This document shows positions 1 to 6,103 of a DNA stretch of 7,387 nt, one piece after another. The notes beneath the pieces were generated by a model that saw only the letters and a list, made by a program, of their open reading frames with translations, was not told the DNA's origin and did not search any database. The stretch comes from Eubacteriales Family XIII. Incertae Sedis bacterium (GTDB lineage: Bacteria > Bacillota > Clostridia > Peptostreptococcales > Anaerovoracaceae), in contig JAISZM010000180.1 of assembly GCA_031269205.1 (NCBI GenBank), forward strand, positions 1 to 7,387, read 5' to 3'. Within the stretch, counting starts at the first letter, position 1, and each line of letters begins with the position of its first letter. Both the position numbers and the translations under genes were made by a program.

Positions 1-1487
1 ATATCAGTTTCACCAGCAATATGTTTCGCGAGCAGATTGAATCCGTCACGAAGGGAACGCTGTCCGTCGAGTCTGTTTCCTTTGTGAGGAAGATGCCGGA
101 CGACAATGGATCTGACTTCTTCGAGACGACTGCGACCGCACCGCCCGCGGAATCCACACCTGTGCCGCCTCCGGCCTACACGACGCCTGAACCTGCGTCT
201 ACGCGGGCCTCTGCGCCTATTCCCGATGCAGATACACGTATAGCGCCGACAACCGCGCCTAAGACGACGGCGCAGAGGCCGGCGTCCGATATTCCCTCCT
301 CCGTTGCGCCAAGGCAAAACATCATAAGCGTCGACATCACGAAACTCGACTCGCTTCTCGATCTTGTCGGTGAAATAGTCATAAACGAGTCGATGGTGGC
401 GGAAAATCCGGATCTGACAGGAATTGAACCCGACCGGCTCGAGAACTTCAATAAGGCCGCGCGCCAGCTCGGCAAATTGACGAACGAGCTGCAGGACTCC
501 GTCATGTCCGTCCGCATGGTGCCGATACAGTCTACGTTCCAGCGTATGCGCAGGGGCATACGGGACATGAGCAAAAATCTCGGCAAAAATGTGGACTTTG
601 TCGTCATAGGGGAAACGACCGAAGTCGACAAGACCATACTTGACTCCATCAGCGATCCGGTCATGCACCTCGTCAGAAACGCGGTGGACCACGCCCTCGA
701 AACGCCGGAGGAACGCATCGCCGCAGGGAAAAGCCCAACGGGCCACGTCACGCTCTCGGCTCAGAACGTCGGCAGCGACGTCATCATCTCCGTCAGCGAC
801 GACGGGCGCGGACTCGACAGGGACAAGATACTCGCGAAAGCGGAAAGCAAGGGTCTCTTAAAGAAGCCCGCGGTGGAGTATACGGATCGCGAGGTGCACA
901 ATCTGCTCACGGTTCCCGGCTTTTCAACGAAGGACGACATATCCGAATATTCGGGGAGAGGCGTCGGACTCGATGTCGTCAAAGTGAACATCGAGCGCAT
1001 AGGCGGTACGGTCATCATAGAAAGCGTCAAGGGACTGGGCACGAACGTACTCATGAAGATACCTCTGACTCTCGCGATCATAGACTGCATGGAGATACGG
1101 ATAGGCAAAGAGATCTTCGCTATTCCGATCACGAACATCAGGGAGTCGTTCAAACCGTCCGCCGGACAGTTCATCGTCGATCCCAACGGCAACGAAATGA
1201 TGATGATGCGCGGCACGGTATACCCCATCGTGCGCTTGTATAGAAAACTAGGCATCGACACGTCGGTGAGGGATCTCGACGACGGTATCCTCATACTCAC
1301 CGACTCGACGGACAGGGAGGGATGCCTGTTCGCGGACGAACTCATCGGGAAATTCCAGGTCGTCGTCAAAGGTATACCGCCGTACCTGAAGAAGTTCGGC
1401 GTCAAGTCGACCGGCATATCCGGCTGCACCATCATGGGCAACGGCGACGTCAGCCTCATACTCGACGTTCAGGAACTGCTTTCATGA
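1..1487 (+). CDS. cheA: Chemotaxis histidine kinase CheA, C-terminal part (5' end outside window)
   Basis: CheA is the cytoplasmic kinase that couples chemoreceptors and CheW to phosphorylation of CheY and CheB. The frame is open to the window edge (first full codon at 3). The Met at 21 is internal, because no CheA begins at this point in its domain order. Residues are counted from that Met. Residues 1-25 look like the tail of a P2-type domain (inference). Residues 35-100 are a Pro/Thr/Ala-rich linker. P3 dimerisation follows from about 101 (LDSLLDLVGEIVINESM). The P4 ATPase domain has an N box (HLVRNAVDHALE, 216-227), a G1 box (DDGRGLD, 260-266), GFSTK (300-304) and a G2 box (SGRGVGLDVV, 311-320). 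The CheW-like P5 domain runs from about 351 to the end. All ATP-binding motifs look intact. The P1 domain with the phosphorylated His would lie upstream and cannot be judged. The stop overlaps the cheR start, which implies one operon. Identity is secure. Confidence 0.95.
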   Translation, partial: ISFTSNMFREQIESVTKGTLSVESVSFVRKMPDDNGSDFFETTATAPPAESTPVPPPAYTTPEPASTRASAPIPDADTRIAPTTAPKTTAQRPASDIPSSVAPRQNIISVDITKLDSLLDLVGEIVINESMVAENPDLTGIEPDRLENFNKAARQLGKLTNELQDSVMSVRMVPIQSTFQRMRRGIRDMSKNLGKNVDFVVIGETTEVDKTILDSISDPVMHLVRNAVDHALETPEERIAAGKSPTGHVTLSAQNVGSDVIISVSDDGRGLDRDKILAKAESKGLLKKPAVEYTDREVHNLLTVPGFSTKDDISEYSGRGVGLDVVKVNIERIGGTVIIESVKGLGTNVLMKIPLTLAIIDCMEIRIGKEIFAIPITNIRESFKPSAGQFIVDPNGNEMMMMRGTVYPIVRLYRKLGIDTSVRDLDDGILILTDSTDREGCLFADELIGKFQVVVKGIPPYLKKFGVKSTGISGCTIMGNGDVSLILDVQELLS

Positions 1488-2302
1488 CGTCTATAACGGA
1501 TGCGGAGTTCCGTGAGATTGTCTCCTACATCAACGACAACTACGGAGTGAATCTCGAGAAAAAACGGTTTCTCATCGAGGGGCGTCTCGGGCATCATCTC
1601 GCTTCTCTCGGCTTCGACAGTTACCACGAGTATTTCGAACATGTCAAGAATGACGCCACAGGCAGGGAACTGGCGAACCTTCTGAACCGCCTCACGACAC
1701 GCCACACCTTTTTCATGCGTGAGGAAAAGCATTTCGAGTTCTATCGCTCACATACGCTGCCGTGGATAGCCGATGAACTCGGCGACACGGATCTCAGGGT
1801 TTGGAGCGCGGGCTGTTCGTCCGGGCAGGAGCCTTATACGCTCTCCATGGTCACGCTCGGCTATCTGAAGGAACGAAATTTGAGATGGGATTCCGTCATA
1901 CTCGCCACCGACATATCCGAAGGCGCTCTGGCTTACGGGAGCGAGGGCGTGTACCCTGCGGAAGAGGTTGAAACGTTGCCGACCGCGTGGCGCAACGAGT
2001 GGTTCGAAAGAATCGACGACGAGTCTCTCCGGGTCAGCAGGAAGCTGCGCGCGAACGTCGCCTTCAAAAAGGCCAACCTGCTTGAACCGTTCGAGGTCAG
2101 AAATCCCTTTCACCTCATCATGTGCCGCAATGTCATGATATACTTCGACAACGACACAAAATCCCGCCTCGTCTCCAAGTTTTACGACGCGCTCACGCCC
2201 GGAGGTTACCTGTTCATCGGACACTCCGAGTCCTTGTCGTCGATCAAAAACGACTTCGATTATATCAAACCCTCAATATACCGGAAACCGCCTGTGAGGT
2301 AA
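1484..2302 (+). CDS. cheR: Chemotaxis protein methyltransferase CheR
   Basis: CheR transfers methyl groups from S-adenosylmethionine to glutamates of chemoreceptors and so resets the signal that CheA reads. The product is 272 residues, close to the usual 270-290. An N-terminal helical CheR domain spans about 5-75 and ends in LTTRHTFFMRE (70-80), the family's LTTxxTxFFRE segment with Met for the second Phe. The SAM-binding domain has VWSAGCSSGQEPYTLSM (106-122), ATDIS (141-145) and FHLIMCRNVMIYFD (209-222), with a C-terminal GGYLFIGHSES strand-turn. The ATG at 1484 is chosen because it gives the standard N-terminus, overlaps the cheA stop as ATGA and has AGGA at 1471-1474, 9 nt upstream. The frame stays open further upstream, but that extension runs antiparallel to no known domain and overlaps cheA. 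The overlap suggests translational coupling with cheA. No TPR or receptor-tethering peptide is evident. Confidence 0.95.
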   Translation: MTSITDAEFREIVSYINDNYGVNLEKKRFLIEGRLGHHLASLGFDSYHEYFEHVKNDATGRELANLLNRLTTRHTFFMREEKHFEFYRSHTLPWIADELGDTDLRVWSAGCSSGQEPYTLSMVTLGYLKERNLRWDSVILATDISEGALAYGSEGVYPAEEVETLPTAWRNEWFERIDDESLRVSRKLRANVAFKKANLLEPFEVRNPFHLIMCRNVMIYFDNDTKSRLVSKFYDALTPGGYLFIGHSESLSSIKNDFDYIKPSIYRKPPVR

Positions 2303-2346
2303 CAGGGTCGGTCGGGAAATAACACCTCAGATCAACTGTTTTTTTT
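2301..2346 (+). terminator. Possible weak terminator after cheR
   Basis: Five-base arms AACAG (2301-2305) and CTGTT (2336-2340) run straight into a tract of eight T (2339-2346), as expected for rho-independent termination of the plus-strand chemotaxis operon. The loop would be about 30 nt and the stem is A/T-rich, so the structure is weak. The T tract lies within the last codons of mreB, where it encodes lysines. A competing pair, TGAGGT (2295-2300) with ACCTCA (2324-2329), crosses this stem. No comparable T tract serves the minus-strand mreB. Confidence 0.25.
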
Positions 2347-3349
2347 GGTTGACGCGTCCCGTCTCCATCGCGTCGAGCGACTCGAGGGCGCGTCCCGTGC
2401 CGATGGCGACGCATGATTTCGGTTCGTCCGCGACAATGACGTTGATGCCCGTGCGCTTCTTTATGCGTCGGTCTATTCCGTTCAGCAACGCGCCGCCGCC
2501 CGTGATGACTATGCCCGTGTTCGAGATGTCTGCCGCGAGTTCGGGAGGCGTCTTTTCGAGAACCTGAGCCACCGTGTCGCAGATCGTCGTCAGCGGTTGA
2601 TCGAGCGCCTCGAGCATCTCCTCGGAGGTGACGTCAATGTGCTTCGGGAGACCCGTCACGAGGTCGCGGCCGCCGCAGTCGAAAGCGACGGACTGCTCGC
2701 GCGGGAAAGCTGTCCCTATCATTATCTTCATCTGTTCGGCCGTGCGCTCACCTATGAAAAGCTTGTGCTCCTTGCGCATGTAGTTGATGATGGATTCATC
2801 CATGCTGTCGCCCGCCACTTTGACGGACATGCTCGTAACGATGGTGCCGAGCGAGATGACGGCTACGTCGGACGTGCCGCCACCAATATCGACGACCATT
2901 CTGCCGTCGGGTCCCGTGATGTCGAGTCCCGCGCCGATGGAAGCCGCTATAGGTTCCTCGATAAGCACGACAGACTTGCCGCCGGCCTGCGTAGAAGCCT
3001 CGATGACCGCCCTTTTTTCCACCTCTGTGACGCCGGAAGGAACACAGATCATGATGCGCGGTTTGAAGAAACGGCTCGAGCCGACGCTCCTGTTGATGAA
3101 ATATTTGAGCATACGCTCCGTGATGTCGTAGTCGGAAATGACGCCGTCTCGAAGCGGCCTGATGGCCACGATGTTGCCCGGCGTTCGCGCAAGCATCTCC
3201 TTGGCCTTCGCACCGACAGCGATGATGGCGCCGGTGTCCTCATTCAAGGCCACGACCGACGGTTCGTTCAGAACTATGCCTTTTCCTTTTATGTATACGA
3301 GTACATTGGCTGTGCCCAAATCAATGCCTACATCGTTTTTTAAGGCCAA
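2327..3349 (-). CDS. mreB: Actin-like cell-shape protein of the MreB/Mbl family
   Basis: MreB is a membrane-associated ATP-binding filament that guides peptidoglycan synthesis along the side wall and keeps cells rod-shaped. The 340-residue length is normal. Actin-fold signatures are present: phosphate-1 loop GIDLGTANVLVY (8-19), connect-1 IEEPIAASIGAG (130-141), phosphate-2 loop VVDIGGGTSDVAVIS (152-166) and adenosine motif GIVITGGGALLNGID (279-293). The short N-terminus and KGKGIVLNEPSVVAL resemble Mbl as much as the main MreB, so the paralogue type is open. The start is TTG (3347-3349). It is supported by the Shine-Dalgarno sequence at 3360-3368, by the expected N-terminus just before the first strand, and by the lack of a nearby ATG that fits. 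It lies 77 nt after thiI but has its own promoter. mreC and mreD, the usual next genes, are absent: downstream it converges on cheR. Confidence 0.95.
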   Translation of the reverse strand: MALKNDVGIDLGTANVLVYIKGKGIVLNEPSVVALNEDTGAIIAVGAKAKEMLARTPGNIVAIRPLRDGVISDYDITERMLKYFINRSVGSSRFFKPRIMICVPSGVTEVEKRAVIEASTQAGGKSVVLIEEPIAASIGAGLDITGPDGRMVVDIGGGTSDVAVISLGTIVTSMSVKVAGDSMDESIINYMRKEHKLFIGERTAEQMKIMIGTAFPREQSVAFDCGGRDLVTGLPKHIDVTSEEMLEALDQPLTTICDTVAQVLEKTPPELAADISNTGIVITGGGALLNGIDRRIKKRTGINVIVADEPKSCVAIGTGRALESLDAMETGRVNQKKQLI

Positions 3350-3359
3350 ATTGTCGTCG

Positions 3360-3368
3360 CTCCTTCCT
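3360..3368 (-). promoter_or_regulatory. Strong ribosome binding site deciding the TTG start of mreB
   Basis: On the minus strand AGGAAGGAG lies 10 nt before the TTG at 3347-3349. It is the best Shine-Dalgarno match in the window and supports TTG rather than a more internal start for mreB. Confidence 0.8.
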
Positions 3369-3401
3369 CGTGGAATACTGTTTCCTGACTTACATCATTA
3401 C

Positions 3402-3430
3402 ATTATACAGGGAAATGCATACTCTTTCAA
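3402..3430 (-). promoter_or_regulatory. Sigma70-type promoter of mreB
   Basis: Reading the minus strand, the -35 box TTGAAA is at 3425-3430 and a perfect -10 box TATAAT at 3402-3407, with the optimal 17-nt spacer (3408-3424). The -35 box contains the TGA stop codon of thiI (3427-3429). Transcription would start near 3395, giving a leader of about 46 nt that holds the strong ribosome binding site. The surrounding DNA is GC-rich, so this AT-rich, correctly spaced pair is unlikely to be chance. The effect is to let mreB be expressed apart from the rny-nifS-thiI genes upstream. Confidence 0.8.
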
Positions 3431-4782
3431 CCGACCCGGACAGGCATTATTTCCAGAACTTCCTTCGATTTTATGAGTTCGCTTATCAGACCGCTGATGT
3501 CCGGTATCGCTGATTCCGCGATTTCTATTTCGGGGAGCTTGGGTTTTGTTGCGGGGTGTTTCGGCAAGAATACCGTGCAGCAGTCTTCGTATGGTTCGAT
3601 GGATTTTTCATACGTGCCGATTTCGCGCGCGAGGTCGATGATGTCCGTCTTGTCGAGCGCTATGAGCGGACGCATGACGGGGAGATTGCAGACGGCGTCC
3701 GTCACGAAGAGGGATTCGGCCGTCTGGCTCGCTACCTGACCGAGGCACTCACCCGTGACGAGCATGTTGCATCCCTCATCCTTCGCTATGTCCTCGGCTA
3801 TCCGCATCATGAAGCGCCGAACCAGTATCGTCATGTGTTCTTCGGGACAATGCTCCGCTATCCGCTCTTGAGCGGGCAGCAGGTTCACCACGTGCATACG
3901 GAACTCGCCGCAGTAACCCGCGAGGATGGACGCGAGTTCGACGACCTTGTCGCGCGCCCTTCCGGACGTGTAGGGATAGGAATGATAGTGTACGGTCTCC
4001 ACGCGCATACCGCGTTTCGCCATGAGCCACGCGGCGACGGGACTATCGATACCGCCCGAAAGCAGAACCATGCCTTTGCCGTTCGTTCCGAGCGGCAGGC
4101 CTCCGAAACCGTCCACCTTCTCGTCGTAGATGAACACCTCGCTTCTCCTCAGGTGTACGGTCAATCTTAACTCCGGATCCTTCACGTCAACCTTCACGGC
4201 GGGGCCGAGCGCCTTCAGCACAGCCTCGCCGACCTTTGCCGCCAACTCGGGTGAGTTGATGGGGTAACTCTTGTCGGAGCGCTTCGCGAATATCTTGAAC
4301 GTCAATGGAGCAGTTTCGCGACCTTCCCGGGTTTTAGCGTTGAGTACGCCGCTCGCGTATGCGGCGGCGACCGCCGAAACATCCTCCATCTCTCTGCTCT
4401 CCATGCGGACGGCGGGGCTGACTGACGCGACGCCGAACACGCGCGAGACGCGCCTGATACATTCACCCATAATCCCGTCGCTGACAGGCGCCGAGAAGAT
4501 ACCGGGGGGGACTGCGCCATCGACGGCGGCCGCTCCCGGGGAAACTCCCTCAGGTGGAGCGCTCACCGCCGCGCCGCGAACGTCGCCGAAGCCGCTGACG
4601 ACGATGAGTCCGTCGCTGCGCGCTGTCTTCAAACCATCAGCGCCGACGAATCCGTCCAGCGCCTTTCTGACGCGCCCTTCGAGCACACGTTCAAAATAAG
4701 GCTTGTTCATCCCTTTCAGCGCCACCTCGCCGTATCTGACTACGAGTATGCGCTCCACATCGTTCCCTTTCGCACTCGTCAT
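3427..4782 (-). CDS. thiI: tRNA 4-thiouridine synthase ThiI (no rhodanese domain)
   Basis: ThiI adenylates uridine 8 of tRNA and replaces the oxygen with sulfur to give 4-thiouridine, a UV-sensing modification; in some bacteria it also supplies sulfur for thiamine. The 451 residues contain an N-terminal ferredoxin-like domain (RILVVRYGEVALKGMNKPYF, 11-30), a THUMP domain (about 105-215, with KIFAKRSDKSYPINSPEL) and a PP-loop ATP pyrophosphatase domain with LSGGIDSPVA (241-250), TGECLGQVASQT (343-354) and the conserved EDCCTVF (399-405). The chain ends without the rhodanese domain of the E. coli enzyme, as in Bacillus ThiI. It is about 50 residues longer than Bacillus ThiI as I recall it, mostly through a Pro/Ala/Gly-rich insertion at about 67-104. 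The start overlaps the stop of the desulfurase gene as ATGA (4779-4782), with a weak GGTGA ribosome site, so it is probably translated by coupling. The desulfurase is the likely sulfur donor. Confidence 0.95.
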   Translation of the reverse strand: MTSAKGNDVERILVVRYGEVALKGMNKPYFERVLEGRVRKALDGFVGADGLKTARSDGLIVVSGFGDVRGAAVSAPPEGVSPGAAAVDGAVPPGIFSAPVSDGIMGECIRRVSRVFGVASVSPAVRMESREMEDVSAVAAAYASGVLNAKTREGRETAPLTFKIFAKRSDKSYPINSPELAAKVGEAVLKALGPAVKVDVKDPELRLTVHLRRSEVFIYDEKVDGFGGLPLGTNGKGMVLLSGGIDSPVAAWLMAKRGMRVETVHYHSYPYTSGRARDKVVELASILAGYCGEFRMHVVNLLPAQERIAEHCPEEHMTILVRRFMMRIAEDIAKDEGCNMLVTGECLGQVASQTAESLFVTDAVCNLPVMRPLIALDKTDIIDLAREIGTYEKSIEPYEDCCTVFLPKHPATKPKLPEIEIAESAIPDISGLISELIKSKEVLEIMPVRVG

Positions 4783-6065
4783 CTCATCACCCCAACGCGC
4801 CTGAAACGCGTCACGACGGCTTTCAGCTGCTCCACAGCGTAGTATATCTCGTCCTCCGTGTTGTAACGGCTCAGACTGAGGCGTATCGCTCCCGCGGCCT
4901 CATCCGGGGTCAAGCCCACGGCGGCCAAAACGGGGTTCGTGCGTTTCTCGCCCTTACCTATGTTCGAACAAGCCGAACCCGTCGACACGAAGACCCCTCG
5001 CTGCTCGAGGTCGTGCAGTATGACTTCTCCCCGCGTGCCGAGAAAACTCACATTGAGGACATACGGAGAACAGCATCCCGCTTCGCCCGTGGCAGACGCA
5101 TCCTCGGGGCTGTTGACGCGCACGTCGGAGATCGCGTCCCTTATCCCTTCGAGCAAGAGGGAGCGTAACGACGCAGCACGTTCGGCCGCCTCACGCGAAC
5201 CGACCCGCTCCTCATCTTCCACGCTTGCGTCCGTACCGTCGTCTGCGTATTCCGACGCGGCGGCGCCGAAGCCCGCTATACCAGGTACGTTCTCCGTCCC
5301 TGAGCGCACACTTCCCTCCTGCCCGCCTCCGCGTATGAGCGGAGCGAGCTTTTCAGGCTCGGCCGCGTACAGCGCTCCGACGCCCTTGGGACCGTGCGCC
5401 TTGTGTGCGCTGAAGGTGAGCAGATCAACGCCCGCAAAACCACCGCAGCCCTCATTCGACTCGACGTCTATCGGCAGTTTAAGGTATGACTGAATCGCGT
5501 CCGTGTGCAGGATGATCCGCGCTCCCATCTTTTCGGCGACGCGGGATTTGACGCGCGCAAGATCCGCTATCGGCAGTATCGTTCCGAGCTCGTTGTTCAC
5601 GTGCATGACGGAAATGAGTATCCGCCCCGCTCCGTCGCAGCCGAGCGTCTCTTCGAGGCTGTGTTCCAACGCGCCGAGGTCTATGACGCCGCGATCGTCC
5701 ACGGGGACGACGGACACATCGGCTCCCAATTCCCCGAGACGGGCCGACGGTGCTTTTACGGCGGGGTGTTCTACGGCGGAGATGAAGACGCGTCCTTCTG
5801 CCACGCGTTTGGGATTCTTAAATACGGAATACAGCGCGAGGTTGTCAGACTCCGTACCGCTGCCCGTGAATACGATATTCCCGGGTCGGGCGCCGAGTGC
5901 GTCCGCAACGGCGCCGCGCGCGCGCTTGACGACGCGTTCCGCTTCCTCGCCCATGGAATGCGCGGAGGATGGGTTGCCATACACGCTCGTGAGCGCGTCA
6001 AGCGAGGCGGCTATCGCCGCCTCGCAGGGTTTCGTTGTAGACGCGTTATCCAAGTATACTATCAT
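4779..6065 (-). CDS. nifS: Cysteine desulfurase, NifS/IscS family, partner of ThiI
   Basis: This pyridoxal-phosphate enzyme converts cysteine to alanine and holds the sulfur as a persulfide for transfer to acceptors. Class-V aminotransferase features are clear in the 428 residues: N-terminal YLDNASTT (4-11), VYGNPSSAHSMG (28-39), FTGSGTESDNLAL (66-78), the cofactor-stacking His in VEHPAVK (99-104), HTDAIQ (187-192), the PLP lysine in SAHKAHGPKG (Lys222), RGGGQEGSVRSGTEN (245-259) and the persulfide cysteine in STGSACSN (Cys366). It is slightly longer than IscS (about 404) owing to two hydrophilic, Glu/Asp/Ser-rich stretches at about 273-295 and 318-334, the second containing CC. ATG at 6063-6065 has AGAGGGAT upstream. 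The 4-nt overlap with thiI points to service of tRNA thiolation, like the nifZ-thiI pair of Bacillus. No iscU, iscR or nifU lies nearby, so a role in Fe-S assembly is less likely but not excluded. Confidence 0.92.
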   Translation of the reverse strand: MIVYLDNASTTKPCEAAIAASLDALTSVYGNPSSAHSMGEEAERVVKRARGAVADALGARPGNIVFTGSGTESDNLALYSVFKNPKRVAEGRVFISAVEHPAVKAPSARLGELGADVSVVPVDDRGVIDLGALEHSLEETLGCDGAGRILISVMHVNNELGTILPIADLARVKSRVAEKMGARIILHTDAIQSYLKLPIDVESNEGCGGFAGVDLLTFSAHKAHGPKGVGALYAAEPEKLAPLIRGGGQEGSVRSGTENVPGIAGFGAAASEYADDGTDASVEDEERVGSREAAERAASLRSLLLEGIRDAISDVRVNSPEDASATGEAGCCSPYVLNVSFLGTRGEVILHDLEQRGVFVSTGSACSNIGKGEKRTNPVLAAVGLTPDEAAGAIRLSLSRYNTEDEIYYAVEQLKAVVTRFRRVGVMR

Positions 6066-6070
6066 AGCAG

Positions 6071-6078
6071 ATCCCTCT
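6071..6078 (-). promoter_or_regulatory. Ribosome binding site of the cysteine desulfurase gene
   Basis: Minus-strand AGAGGGAT, with GAGGG at 6073-6077, lies 7 nt before the ATG at 6063-6065 and supports that start. Confidence 0.7.
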
Positions 6079-6093
6079 GAACTGTCCGGTTCA
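6078..6093. other. Small hairpin between rny and the desulfurase gene
   Basis: A perfect 5-bp inverted repeat, TGAAC (6078-6082) and GTTCA (6089-6093), with a 6-nt loop occupies the 38-nt gap after rny and abuts the ribosome binding site of the next gene. No T tract follows on either strand, so it is not a standard terminator. It might be an mRNA processing or stability element, or chance. Confidence 0.3.
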
Positions 6094-6103
6094 CTCCGCC
6101 CTG

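Noticed and set aside
761..1459. Minus-strand open frame of 232 codons inside cheA
   Set aside because: It lies entirely opposite a well-supported CheA P4-P5 region; its product is Ser/Pro/Thr/Met-rich with no recognisable domain, as expected from the antisense of a GC-rich gene.
1322..1483. Longer cheR frame starting 54 codons upstream
   Set aside because: The extension is Arg-rich, overlaps cheA and is absent from CheR proteins; the ATG at 1484 has a ribosome site and gives the normal length.
2304..2316. Short GGTC tandem repeat in the cheR-mreB junction
   Set aside because: Only about two units; too short to treat as a repeat element or binding site.
2597..3343. Plus-strand open frame of 248 codons opposite mreB
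   Set aside because: The product is His/Arg/Asp-rich with no family features, and the minus strand encodes an intact MreB with all nucleotide-binding motifs.
3556..4170. Plus-strand open frame of 204 codons opposite thiI
   Set aside because: Antisense to the PP-loop domain of ThiI; no ribosome site or domain seen.
6050..6066. TATGAT-like -10 box at the desulfurase start
   Set aside because: It overlaps the start codon itself and has no -35 partner, so it cannot drive this gene.
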